From Shinella sp. XGS7 (GTDB lineage: Bacteria; Pseudomonadota; Gammaproteobacteria; Burkholderiales; Burkholderiaceae_C), in NCBI RefSeq assembly GCF_020535565.1, contig NZ_CP084758.1:4911001-4975000 (forward strand): DNA of 64,000 nucleotides, written 5' to 3'. Position 1 is the stretch's first letter, and each line of letters starts with the position of its first letter. The translations under genes were made by a program, and so were the position numbers. The notes beneath the pieces were generated by a model. That model made no database searches. It saw only the letters and a list, made by a program, of their open reading frames with translations, and was not told the origin of the DNA. Positions 7,723 to 15,910 of this stretch are shown here, one piece after another.

Positions 7723-8790
7723 ACACATGCTCCAGCTCGCCGCCCAGGGCTGCGAGTTCGCGCACCAGCGCGGCCAGGTCACGGACCTTCACCAGCTGTC
7801 CATCGCGCCGCCAGTGCGGGCGCGCCGCCACCGGCGCGGTGATCAGGGGCGGCACACGCCATGCCGGCACCTGCGGTGGCAGAAGCAGGGTGACGAAGAC
7901 ATCGTCATTGCCCGCGATCTCGACGAATTCCCCCCGCCCAGCGCCAGACGCTGCAGGATGTGGGTGAAGTCCCGGTACCGCGGCGTCTCGATGATCTGCA
8001 GCCCGCCCGGGAGCGTGTCGATCAGCCGAAGCTCGGGCTCGGCGGCCAGCGCCTCGCCATCGATCCCCCGCAGCACGCTGCGGATTCGCCGCGGCGCCGG
8101 GTCCATGCCCGCGAGTGCGGCGATGGCCTTCGAGTACAGCGCCTTGACCCCGAACTCCAGGCTGAAGGAGAGCCGGCGCTCCAGCTTGCGAACGAAATTC
8201 CCCTCGGTCCAGGGAACCTGGCTCCAGAAGGCGCGCAGTTTCTCGCCGAAGGGATAGGCGTACCAGGGCGACTGGACCAGGAACACGGCGTAGTCATCGG
8301 CCAGGGCGCGGGCAAAGCGGTCTTCGGGCGTCGCCGCATGGCCGCTGATCGCCTCCGTGAGCCAGCCCAGGGTCTGCTCATAAGCGCCCTTCACCAGCAT
8401 CTCGACCGAGAAGCTGACGCCAATGGTGTAGAGCATGGCCTTGGAATCGCCGGTGATCTCCCCCTGCGCCGAGGCATGCCGGGTCATCACGCAGAGATTC
8501 GACCAATACCTGTTGATGCTCGCCAGATAGGGAAAGGCCGCCTCCCCCTGCGCATGCGCCACCGCGGCGTAGTCCTCGTACACATGGACGATCAACCACT
8601 CCGGATAGGTCACATAGGTGTTGGTCTCGGGCCGGCGATGTTCGGCCTCCAGCAGGGGCTGGTAGCTCGCCGCGCCGCCGCCGCCGCCCGCCATGCAGCT
8701 CGTCTCGATCCAGGCAATGGGCGCCAGCAGGGCCAGGAGGCCCACCACGAGCACCAGCAGGAGCAGGCGCCCGAGTCCGCGCCTAGACAT
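7712..8790 (-). pseudogene. Unknown membrane-anchored protein, frameshifted near its 3' end
   Basis: The frame from ATG 8790 encodes a transmembrane anchor (RLLLLVLVVGLLALLAPIAW) and about 270 residues of unknown family, including VTYPEWLIVHVYEDYA. It then meets a run of six G (minus strand; plus-strand C run at 7930-7935). In the present frame it ends at 7843 with Ser/Cys/Arg-rich nonsense. With one more G it would continue EFVEIAGNDDVFVTLLLPPQ and stop at 7712, overlapping the next start. So one base is missing, by mutation or sequencing error. The unshifted frame alone would give 315 residues. Confidence 0.7.
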
Positions 8791-9190
8791 GGCGGCGCCC
8801 GAACACAAAGCCCAGGTAGACCGCGAAGCCGCCGAGGGCGATGTGCGGGAGGTTGGCAAGAAGCTTGAACTGCCAGGACAGCGGCTGCACGCCGTACACC
8901 AGGATGGCCAGATCCAGATAGCCCGATCCCGTGACCAGCCCCAGCAGCCCGTCCAGCAGGTAAAGGGTGCCGAAGATCTTGAAGTAGGCGATGCACGCCC
9001 GCGTGGAAAGCCAGGCCGCGATGCCGGCCCAGGCCGCCGAGCCGAAGTGCAGCAGATCGTCGTAGAGGTCGAGCGCGAAAACACCGAAGACACGCCCTTC
9101 GGCGTCGGTGAGGCCCGGGATGTAGTTGAGTGCCGTCACCAGGCCCAGAACCAGGGCATAGGCGAGCGCGAAGAGTCGGATGGCATTCAT
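8783..9190 (-). CDS. Four-helix membrane protein of unknown function (DUF4383-like)
   Basis: A 135-residue protein with about four transmembrane helices and the pattern GRVFGVFALDLYDDLLHFGSA, then YFKIFGTLYLLDGLLG. This resembles small DUF4383-type membrane proteins; the resemblance is from memory and unverified. ATG 9190 is preferred over an upstream TTG. The stop overlaps the start of the next gene by eight bases, and the gene lies ten bases after the FAD oxidoreductase stop, so all are one operon. A membrane partner for the exported oxidoreductase is possible. Confidence 0.65.
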   Translation of the reverse strand: MNAIRLFALAYALVLGLVTALNYIPGLTDAEGRVFGVFALDLYDDLLHFGSAAWAGIAAWLSTRACIAYFKIFGTLYLLDGLLGLVTGSGYLDLAILVYGVQPLSWQFKLLANLPHIALGGFAVYLGFVFGRRHV

Positions 9191-9199
9191 GGCTTGCAA

Positions 9200-10651
9200 T
9201 CAGGCGGCGAGGTAGTTGTCCCACAGCGCATGGCGAAACAGCAGGCCCGGGTCGTAATGGCGCTTGCGCTCCGCGAAGCGCTGGGCGCCCGGGTAGATGC
9301 GATGGAACTGGCCGGGGCGCGCGTGCAGTCTGTAGGGCAGGTAGTAGCTGCCGCCCAGGGCCGACACCTTGTCGATGAGGGCCTCGGTCAAGAGCATCAT
9401 GTCCGCCTCGCCCTCCGGGCTCATGGCCTGCGAGAAGGACATCACCGCCGCAATGCGCTCGGTGGGCGCATAGGCCAGCACGCTGGTCGTGTCCTGGGCG
9501 ACATAGCGCAGGGTCACGTTCAGAAACTCGGCCTTGGCCCTGGGGATGAACTGCCGGCATGCCGCGAGAAATTCATTGAAGCGGGCGGGCGGCACAAAGT
9601 ACTCGTGAAGGATGTCGGTGCGCCCCGCGGGCGAGCTACCCAGATTGGACACCGGCTCGTTCAGCAGCGTGTTGCGCGTCGCGATGCCGGAGCCCAGGCG
9701 CGGCGCACCCTGCGTCTCGGCAAGCCAGCGCGCCCGCTTGGCCGGCTCGGACCCGATCTGAGACCGATAGACGGAGCGCGTCAGGCCGGTCAGGGCACCA
9801 TGGCGGGCCACCGGCGGCAGGCCCGCGGCCGGCGTCGGCTCGGCGCGGTAGCTCACCAGCAAGGCTTCGGTGAAGAAGTCCTTGCGCGCGACATTCAGGC
9901 GGCCGTACATCATCTTGACGGCCGGGGCCTCGGCGAGTCGTTTCATGAAGCGCTCGGCGAGGGCCTCGGCGCCCATGCGCTCGTACTCGGGCCGCATCAG
10001 GGTGTTGGGCACCATGTCGACCTCCAGGTCCAGGACGATGCCCAGCAGCCCGTAGCCCCCCATGGCCAGACCGAACAGCTCGGCGTTCTCGGTCCGGGAG
10101 CAGTTCACGATGGATCCGTCCGCCAGCATCAGCCGGATGGCACGCACCACAGACCCGAACGGGCCGTAGGCGACAGGCCATCCATGCGCGCCCACCGAGA
10201 AGGTGGAGGCCACGGCAAAGTCGCTGTTCGACTGCATGACGGCCGGCGATTGGTGGATGGGGTCCAGCACCTGGATCACCTCGTGCCAGCGCGTCCCCGC
10301 CTGGACACGAAACACGCGGGCCGCCGTGTCCGGTTCGCACTTCGGCGCGGCAAAGGTGATGGCGGTGCCGTTGCGCGCCAGGCTCTGCCCGCCCATGGAA
10401 TGTCGTGCCGCTCCCACGACCACGGGGCGCCCCTGGCTGGCCGCCGCCTTGAGTTCGGCGCGTAAGGCCGCAATGAGCTGCTCTTCGCTGTCCTGCCGCA
10501 AGACCCGGTGGCTGAACACCGGTGTGGGCGACAGGCCGCTTGCGTCGTTCATGACGATGCGCTGCTGGGCCCGGACCGAGCCCGGCAACGAGGCCCCGAG
10601 GGCCACGGCCGATGAAGTCAGGACGAGTTTGCGGCGCTGCTGATCAGTCAT
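9200..10651 (-). CDS. FAD-binding oxidoreductase (PCMH/FAD_binding_4 type), Tat signal
   Basis: A 483-residue flavoprotein. The N-terminus QRRKLVLTSSAVALG is a twin-arginine-like export signal. The FAD domain is recognised by VVVGAARHSMGGQSL and by FSVGAHGWPVAYGPFG, followed by GGYGLLGIVLDLEV, the pattern of the vanillyl-alcohol-oxidase/lactone-oxidase superfamily. It should oxidise an alcohol, sugar lactone or similar substrate in the periplasm. ATG 10651 has a strong GGGGAGGAAG site just upstream. First gene of the operon running to 7414; a LysR gene lies upstream in the same direction. Confidence 0.85.
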   Translation of the reverse strand: MTDQQRRKLVLTSSAVALGASLPGSVRAQQRIVMNDASGLSPTPVFSHRVLRQDSEEQLIAALRAELKAAASQGRPVVVGAARHSMGGQSLARNGTAITFAAPKCEPDTAARVFRVQAGTRWHEVIQVLDPIHQSPAVMQSNSDFAVASTFSVGAHGWPVAYGPFGSVVRAIRLMLADGSIVNCSRTENAELFGLAMGGYGLLGIVLDLEVDMVPNTLMRPEYERMGAEALAERFMKRLAEAPAVKMMYGRLNVARKDFFTEALLVSYRAEPTPAAGLPPVARHGALTGLTRSVYRSQIGSEPAKRARWLAETQGAPRLGSGIATRNTLLNEPVSNLGSSPAGRTDILHEYFVPPARFNEFLAACRQFIPRAKAEFLNVTLRYVAQDTTSVLAYAPTERIAAVMSFSQAMSPEGEADMMLLTEALIDKVSALGGSYYLPYRLHARPGQFHRIYPGAQRFAERKRHYDPGLLFRHALWDNYLAA

Positions 10652-10775
10652 TCTTCCTCCCCTTTGTCGAGGCTCATGCCCTTGCTCCGAGGGCGCCATT
10701 GGAGACATCTTCGGCCGCGCCGTCGATCCCACCAAAGCGGGCCTGGCGGCACCCGCTTACGGCCGCTGCGGCACC

Positions 10776-11681
10776 TCAGGCCGGATCGGCGGGGGCCAGC
10801 AGATCCAGGCTTCGCAAGCGCTCGACAAACCAGGACTGCGCCAGGCCGCTCTGCGAGCCGCGCCAGGCCACGCTGAGCTGGACCCGCGGCTTGGGAGCCG
10901 CCACGCGCAGGGCCACCAGCCTCCCCTGGGCCAGGGGTCCGGCAGCCATCGCCTCGGGCAGAAAGCCCACACCCATGCCCGCCATCTGGGCCGCCAGCTT
11001 GGCCTGCATGCTGGACACCGTCAGCACATCGGCTGCCTGCGCGATGCCCGATGAGCGTGAGGCGGCGCCGCGCGCGGAATCCGCGACCACGACCACGCGA
11101 TGGCGCCGTATCGCCGCCGGCCTGAGCGGCTGCTTCTCGCCGGCCAGCGGATGCTGCGGCGCCACGGCAAACACAAAGGGCACGGCGCCTATGGGACGGT
11201 GGACGATGTCCGAAGTGCTGCGTGACTCAACCTCGGCCACCGCCACGTCGGCGCGCTGGGCCAGCAGCGATTCCCAGACGCCGCCCAGCACCTCGGTGCG
11301 CACCCGGATGCGGGTGGGATGGCCGGCCGCGTAGAACTCGGCCACCGCCGCCAGCACCGTCTCCACCGGCACCAGCTCGTTGACCGAGATCGCGAGCTCG
11401 GCCTCCCAGCCCTCGCCCAGCCTGCGCACGCGCCGCTCCACCGCCTGGGCCGCGTCGAGCACCGCACGCCCCTCCTCGAGCAGCAGGCGGCCGGCATCGG
11501 TGAGCGCGGCGCGGTGCCCGCTGCGGTCGAAGAGCTGGACATCCAGATCGCTCTCGAGCTTCTTCACCGTGTAGGAGAGCGTCGATGTCGTGCGGTGCAG
11601 CTCGCCGGCCGCGGCCGCGAAGCTGCCGCAGCGCGCGATGGCGTCCAGCACCTGAAGTGCATCGAGAGTCAGACGAAGCAT
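10776..11681 (-). CDS. LysR-family transcriptional regulator
   Basis: A 301-residue regulator with an N-terminal winged helix (LDALQVLDAIARCGSFAAAAGELHRTTSTLS pattern, split here as LDALQVLDAIA and GSFAAAAGELH) and a periplasmic-binding-like effector domain from about residue 90. It lies 124 bp upstream of the FAD oxidoreductase operon in the same direction and divergent from the secreted protein at 11838. It may control either. The effector is unknown. Confidence 0.88.
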   Translation of the reverse strand: MLRLTLDALQVLDAIARCGSFAAAAGELHRTTSTLSYTVKKLESDLDVQLFDRSGHRAALTDAGRLLLEEGRAVLDAAQAVERRVRRLGEGWEAELAISVNELVPVETVLAAVAEFYAAGHPTRIRVRTEVLGGVWESLLAQRADVAVAEVESRSTSDIVHRPIGAVPFVFAVAPQHPLAGEKQPLRPAAIRRHRVVVVADSARGAASRSSGIAQAADVLTVSSMQAKLAAQMAGMGVGFLPEAMAAGPLAQGRLVALRVAAPKPRVQLSVAWRGSQSGLAQSWFVERLRSLDLLAPADPA

Positions 11682-11837
11682 GGCCGGGGGTTCTTGTTCG
11701 AAGGCATCGATGGAGATGGCCGAATTTATCCGTTTTCATTTGGAGCGGCCGCGCTCCACCATGCGCTTCCCGATGCAGGACAGCGCTGCGCATCCCGCAG
11801 CCTGCGGCCTGATTTCCTCAATCCGTTCACCGACACA

Positions 11838-12686
11838 ATGACCATGATCCACAAGCTCCTCCCCACCCTGCTCGCCGGCTTCGCACTGCTGTCCGGCAGC
11901 CCGGGCACCCGGGCCACGCCGGCCCCCGACGCCGAAGGCCATATCGCCCTGCACTACAGCGACGGCACCGCGCCCTCCGTCGGCCTGGAAGCCGTCAACG
12001 CCCGGCTGCGCAGCGTCGGCGTGCGCGTGAGCGAGGTGCGGATACCGGATGCAGCCCGCCCCCTGCTGCAAGCCTCCCGAAGCCGCGCCCTCAGCGACAA
12101 GGAGAACGCGGCGCTGATCGGCCACTTCCAGCTCGGCCGCAAGGAACTCGTGCAGGAGATCCTGCGCGCCGGCCGCCAGCCCGAAATGCCGCGCGGCGGC
12201 TATCTGCAGACCTCGGAGACCGGGGTCTCGCCCTACCCCAAGGTCTACGATATGAAGGCCCTCGATGCCCCCACGACCGCCTTCATCCAGCGCAAGTTCG
12301 GCCTGCTGCACGTGAACAGCTCGGAGGCCGGCGTCGGCATTGACGAGGTGATGACCATCGTCTCCGGCGGCCCCTACACCTGGTTCTTCGTGCTCCCGCA
12401 AGACGTCGTGGGCAAGCTCCGCTTCGGCAAGGTCGGCGAGCGCGGGCTGGCCTGGCGCATCAGCTACCCCGGCCTGGTGCCCCATGGCGGCTTCTTCGAC
12501 GCCCCCGACGGGCTGGTGGTGGCCTATGCCCACGGCCCTTCGTCCTTCGTGATGCGCTATGAGGACGCCAGCGTGGACGGCGCGGCGACGCTAAACGGCA
12601 ACCCCTGGATCGACTTCGACGGCGCGCGCCCCGTGCTGCTGACGACGCCGCGCCCGCAGGCCGGCGCTCGCGCTGCCGGCCGCTGA
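11838..12686 (+). CDS. Secreted protein of unknown function
   Basis: A 282-residue protein with a Sec signal (MTMIHKLLPTLLAGFALLSG, probable cleavage near ATPAPDA) and no domain I recognise. The mature part is soluble-looking with few cysteines. ATG 11838 is used; ATG 11844 is an alternative two codons later. An in-frame extension upstream to 11319 is antisense to the LysR gene and is not credible. It is divergent from that LysR gene, across 156 bp. Confidence 0.6.
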   Translation: MTMIHKLLPTLLAGFALLSGSPGTRATPAPDAEGHIALHYSDGTAPSVGLEAVNARLRSVGVRVSEVRIPDAARPLLQASRSRALSDKENAALIGHFQLGRKELVQEILRAGRQPEMPRGGYLQTSETGVSPYPKVYDMKALDAPTTAFIQRKFGLLHVNSSEAGVGIDEVMTIVSGGPYTWFFVLPQDVVGKLRFGKVGERGLAWRISYPGLVPHGGFFDAPDGLVVAYAHGPSSFVMRYEDASVDGAATLNGNPWIDFDGARPVLLTTPRPQAGARAAGR

Positions 12687-12694
12687 GCCCCGGG

Positions 12695-12719
12695 CGCCGG
12701 CTCCCGCCCGGAGCCGGCG
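12695..12719. terminator. GC-rich hairpin after the secreted protein gene
   Basis: CGCCGGCTCC (12695-12704) pairs perfectly with GGAGCCGGCG (12710-12719) across a five-base loop, nine bases after the stop at 12686. There is no T tract, so it would be a weak or protein-assisted terminator. Confidence 0.4.
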
Positions 12720-12779
12720 TACCATCGCTGCGGGCGCAAGCCTTCTTCCCCGCCACGCAAACACCCGGAGCCTCCCAGC

Positions 12780-13394
12780 ATGTTCGGCATCTCCGACTAC
12801 GGCGCCTTTGTCGCCGCCATCATCGTCTTCCTGATGATTCCCGGTCCGGGCAATCTGGCCCTGATCTCCTCCACCGGCAAGGGCGGCTTGCGGGGCGGCC
12901 TGGCCGCCACCCTGGGCGTGATCGCCGGGGACCAGGTGCTGATGTGGATGGCCGTGGCCGGCGTGGCGGCCCTGCTGGCGGCCTCGCCGCGCCTGTTTGC
13001 CGGCGTGCAGTGGCTGGGCGCGGCCTATCTGGCCTGGCTGGGCTGGCGCATGCTGCGGGCCAAGCCCGGGCAGGGGCCGGTGCTGCAGATCAAGCCGCGC
13101 CACTACTTCCAGCAGGCCCTGCTGATCACCCTGCTCAACCCCAAGGCCATCGTGTTCTACATGGCCTTCTTCCCGCTCTTCGTGGACCCGGCGCGCCACC
13201 AGGGCTTGCTGAGCTTTGCGGCCATGGCCGCCACCATCGCCGTGCTGACCCTGCTCTACGGCCTGGTGGTGCTCACCCTGACCCTCACCCTGGCCGAGCG
13301 CCTGCAGGCCCGGCCCCGGCTCAAGCAGCGCCTGGAGCAGCTGGCAGGCACGGTGCTGATCGGCTTCGGCATCAAGCTGGTGCTGGCGCGCTGA
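12780..13394 (+). CDS. LysE/RhtB-family amino acid exporter
   Basis: A 204-residue inner-membrane protein with about six helices and the family hallmark PGPGNLALI near the N-terminus, plus LLNPKAIVFYMAFFP in the middle. The family exports amino acids such as lysine, homoserine or threonine using the proton-motive force. The actual substrate is not readable. Flanked by hairpins on both sides, so it is probably monocistronic. Confidence 0.87.
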   Translation: MFGISDYGAFVAAIIVFLMIPGPGNLALISSTGKGGLRGGLAATLGVIAGDQVLMWMAVAGVAALLAASPRLFAGVQWLGAAYLAWLGWRMLRAKPGQGPVLQIKPRHYFQQALLITLLNPKAIVFYMAFFPLFVDPARHQGLLSFAAMAATIAVLTLLYGLVVLTLTLTLAERLQARPRLKQRLEQLAGTVLIGFGIKLVLAR

Positions 13395-13407
13395 TATTTT
13401 TTTCGTC

Positions 13408-13430
13408 GCGCGGGGAATAAAGCCCCGCGC
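13408..13430. terminator. Hairpin between the exporter and the ECF operon
   Basis: GCGCGGGG (13408-13415) and CCCCGCGC (13423-13430) form a perfect 8-bp stem with loop AATAAAG, 14 bases after the exporter stop. It overlaps the candidate sigma-factor -35 element GGAATAAA, so it may be a terminator, a promoter feature or both. Confidence 0.4.
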
Positions 13431-13440
13431 CCGGGTGTTC
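13414..13440 (+). promoter_or_regulatory. Candidate ECF sigma promoter (GGAATAAA-N15-GTTC)
   Basis: GGAATAAA (13414-13421) is followed after 15 bases by GTTC (13437-13440), the spacing and AAT-type -35 usual for ECF-sigma promoters. It lies 34 bp before the first gene of an operon that encodes an ECF sigma factor, so autoregulation is likely. No experimental support. Confidence 0.45.
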
Positions 13441-13473
13441 ATGCCAGGTCAGCCACGATTCTGGAGCCCCCTC

Positions 13474-13875
13474 ATGAGACCCCTGCCCGCCTCCCTCGCC
13501 CGCCTCAGCCTGGGCCTGGCCCTGACCGCCCTGCTGGGCGCCTGCGCCCAGATACAGCCGGCCGCGCCGCCGCCGGCCCAGACCCTGGACGGCGTGCTGG
13601 TGGGCCCCGGCCAGATGACGCTCTACACCTTCGAGCGCGACCAGGCCGGCGCCGGCAAGAGCGCGTGCAACGGCCCCTGCGCCACCAACTGGCCGCCCCT
13701 GATGGCCCAGGCCGGGGATCAGCCCAGGGGTGACTGGAGCATCGTCGTGCGCGATGACGGCAGCCGCCAATGGGCCTACAAGGGCCGACCGCTGTACCGC
13801 TGGATCAAGGACCAGAAGCCCGGCGACCGCACGGGCGACGGCGTGAACCAAGTCTGGAAGACCGCCAAGCCCTGA
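13474..13875 (+). CDS. COG4315-type secreted lipoprotein with repeats
   Basis: A 133-residue predicted lipoprotein with a signal peptide ending in the lipobox LLGAC. The mature part holds two copies of the family unit: LDGVLVGPGQMTLYTFERD with CNGPCATNWPP, then WAYKGRPLYRWIKDQKPGD. Members are often encoded beside ECF sigma factors, as here. ATG 13474 is chosen over upstream in-frame starts because GGAG lies about eight bases before it and it puts the signal at the N-terminus. The stop is 10 bases before the sigma factor start. Confidence 0.8.
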   Translation: MRPLPASLARLSLGLALTALLGACAQIQPAAPPPAQTLDGVLVGPGQMTLYTFERDQAGAGKSACNGPCATNWPPLMAQAGDQPRGDWSIVVRDDGSRQWAYKGRPLYRWIKDQKPGDRTGDGVNQVWKTAKP

Positions 13876-13885
13876 GGCCCTGCCC

Positions 13886-14422
13886 ATGCTGCTGGACGAG
13901 GCCCTGCCGCATCTGCCCCGCCTGCGCCGCCACGCGCGGCTGCTGACGGGTGACGCGGCCCGGGCCGACGATCTGCTGCAGGACACACTGGAACGCGCCC
14001 TGCTCAAGGCCGCCCTGTGGCGACCCGAGCTGGGCGGCCCCGACCGGGGCCAGGCCTTGCGGGCCTGGCTGCTGAGCCTGATGCACCGCCTCTTCCTGAA
14101 CCAGCTGCGCGCGGAGCGCCGTCATCCGCAGGAGGCCTTCGACGATGCCCTGCACGGCGGCGTGGCCGAACACGATCTGCCCCTGCGCCTGGACCTGGAG
14201 CGGGCCCTGGCCGAGCTGCCCGCCCCGGCGCGCGAGGTGCTGCTCCTGGTCTGCGTGGAGGAACTCAGCTACGAAGAGACGGCCCGGGTGCTGGACCTGC
14301 CCCTGGGCACCGTGATGTCACGCCTGGCACGCGCCCGCGAGCGCCTGCGCCGCCTGATGTCGGATCCGGCCCCGCAGGCGGGTTCCACGGCCCGGGCGCC
14401 GGCCCTGCGGGTGGTCAAGTGA
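13886..14422 (+). CDS. ECF-type RNA polymerase sigma factor (sigma-70 family)
   Basis: A 178-residue sigma factor with region 2 (LLTGDAARADDLLQDTLERAL) binding the -10 element and region 4 (LSYEETARVLDLPLGTVMSRLARARERL) binding the -35 element. No region 3, as expected for ECF sigmas. GAGG precedes ATG 13886. It is co-transcribed with a lipoprotein and a membrane anti-sigma, so the trio is probably an envelope or oxidative stress response. Confidence 0.93.
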   Translation: MLLDEALPHLPRLRRHARLLTGDAARADDLLQDTLERALLKAALWRPELGGPDRGQALRAWLLSLMHRLFLNQLRAERRHPQEAFDDALHGGVAEHDLPLRLDLERALAELPAPAREVLLLVCVEELSYEETARVLDLPLGTVMSRLARARERLRRLMSDPAPQAGSTARAPALRVVK

Positions 14423-14435
14423 GGGCCGCCTGACC

Positions 14436-15311
14436 ATGAGCAAACAAGAGATTCACTGCATGGACGAGGCCCGGCTGCACGCCTATGTGGACGGCCGGCT
14501 GGACGCCGCCGCCGCTGCCGAGGTGGCTGCCTGGCTGGCGCTGCACCCCGATGACGCCGAACGCGTGCTGGCCTGGCGCAGCCAGCGCAGCGCCCTGCAG
14601 GGCCTGCATGCCGAGCTGCTGGACGAGCCCCTGCCCACGGACATGCTGCAGGCCCTGCGGCGCGGCGAGCGCCGCCTGAGCCTGGCCGCCAATGCGCCGC
14701 ACTGGCGCTGGCAGGCCCTGGCCGGCGTGGCCATGCTGGGCCTGGGCCTCAGCCTGGGCTGGGGCGCACGCGCCTGGCTGGCGCCGGAGGCGGCCCCGCT
14801 GGCCGCCGCCCGCCCGGCTCCCGCCGTGCCCGGCTTTGTGCGCGATGCGGGCATCGCCCATGCCGTCTACCTGCCCGAGCGCCGCCACCCGGTGGAGGTG
14901 GGTGCCGAGCAGCAGGCTCATCTGGTGCAGTGGCTCAGCAAGCGCCTGGGCGAGCCTCTGCGCGTGCCGCATCTGGAGACCCAGGGCTGGCGCCTGATGG
15001 GCGGCCGCCTGCTGCCCGCGGGCGAGGCGGTGGACGAGGGCCCGCAGCAGGCCCGCGCCCAGTTCATGTACGAGGGCGAGGGCGGTCAGCGCCTCACGCT
15101 CTATGTCTCGGTGCTAGGGCCGGGCCGGGGTCAGGACGTGCCCAGCGCCTTCCAGTTCAGCGAACCCGCCGCGGGGCAGTCACGTCGCAGCTTCTTCTGG
15201 GTGGAGGGCCGCCTGGGCTATGCCCTCACCGGCGAGCTGCCTCGCGAGGCCCTGGCCCGCCTGGGCGAGCAGGTCTACCAGCAGCTGCAGCCGGCAAGAC
15301 CCGGCTCCTGA
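14436..15311 (+). CDS. Membrane-spanning anti-sigma factor
   Basis: A 291-residue protein. The cytoplasmic N-terminal anti-sigma domain (MDEARLHAYVDGRLD, then WLALHPDDAERVLAWR) would hold the ECF sigma. One membrane helix lies at about residues 90-110 (LAGVAMLGLGLSLGWGA), with a periplasmic sensor part of about 180 residues. There is no HxxxCxxC zinc motif, so it is not of the ZAS redox type. It follows the sigma gene by 13 bases. Confidence 0.85.
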   Translation: MSKQEIHCMDEARLHAYVDGRLDAAAAAEVAAWLALHPDDAERVLAWRSQRSALQGLHAELLDEPLPTDMLQALRRGERRLSLAANAPHWRWQALAGVAMLGLGLSLGWGARAWLAPEAAPLAAARPAPAVPGFVRDAGIAHAVYLPERRHPVEVGAEQQAHLVQWLSKRLGEPLRVPHLETQGWRLMGGRLLPAGEAVDEGPQQARAQFMYEGEGGQRLTLYVSVLGPGRGQDVPSAFQFSEPAAGQSRRSFFWVEGRLGYALTGELPREALARLGEQVYQQLQPARPGS

Positions 15312-15317
15312 ATGAGC

Positions 15318-15341
15318 AACGGGGCCCCGCGGGGCCCCGTT
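15318..15341. terminator. Palindromic hairpin between convergent genes
   Basis: A perfect 24-bp palindrome (12-base half AACGGGGCCCCG) starts seven bases after the anti-sigma stop and 40 bp before the end of the convergent PEP-CTERM gene. Placement suits a bidirectional terminator, though it lacks a long T tract. Confidence 0.6.
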
Positions 15342-15380
15342 CCAGGCGCACCGGCGGCTGCCGGTGGCATTCATGCAGAC

Positions 15381-15881
15381 TCAGACCGCGGCCTTGCGGC
15401 GGCGCGCGATGGCGCCCACGGCGGCCAGACCGGCCAGGCTCATCAGCCAGGTGCTGGGCTCGGGCACGGCGCTGATGTTCAGCGCGCCGCCGCTCTCAAG
15501 CCCATTGAGCGGCTTGTAGCTGAAGTTGGACGAGCCGAAGAAGGACTGCAGGGCCAGGGTGCCGCCATTGGCGGTCTGGAAGCTGGCGTTGGGACCGACC
15601 AGGGCGCCCGCCTCGAACTGCACATAGGGGTCGAAGGCCTGGGCCAGGCTGTAGCTCTGGCCCATGAAGTTCAGGCTCAGCGCGCTCAGCGTGAACTGGC
15701 CGTCACCGCCGGCCGCGGCCACCAGGCTCTCGTCGAAGGAGAACTGGCCGCTCAGCACCGGAGCGCCGGACTGCGCATCGAAGCTGCCGCTGAAGTTGTA
15801 GGTGGCGGCCTGGGCCAGGCCGGCCAGGCTCAGAGCGGCCAGGGCCAGCAGGGATTTCTTGGCAAAGTGCTTGTTCATCAT
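15381..15881 (-). CDS. PEP-CTERM sorting domain protein
   Basis: A 166-residue exported protein: Sec signal (KKSLLALAALSLAGLAQA), a beta-rich Ser/Gly/Phe mature part, and a C-terminal PEP-CTERM tail (VPEPSTWLMSLAGLAAVGA then RRRK). PEP-CTERM proteins are handled by exosortase EpsH/XrtA and are linked to exopolysaccharide. Neither an exosortase nor EPS genes are in the window. A GGAG site precedes the ATG. It lies 29 bp downstream of the extracellular nuclease gene in the same direction, so probably in one operon. Confidence 0.9.
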   Translation of the reverse strand: MMNKHFAKKSLLALAALSLAGLAQAATYNFSGSFDAQSGAPVLSGQFSFDESLVAAAGGDGQFTLSALSLNFMGQSYSLAQAFDPYVQFEAGALVGPNASFQTANGGTLALQSFFGSSNFSYKPLNGLESGGALNISAVPEPSTWLMSLAGLAAVGAIARRRKAAV

Positions 15882-15910
15882 CTGTTTCTCCTAGGAGCGC
15901 AGCGCGCTCA

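Noticed and set aside
8693-10465. 590-codon plus-strand frame across the FAD oxidoreductase operon
   Set aside because: No recognisable domain or ribosome site. The minus-strand genes have Tat signal, FAD motifs and overlapping starts and stops.
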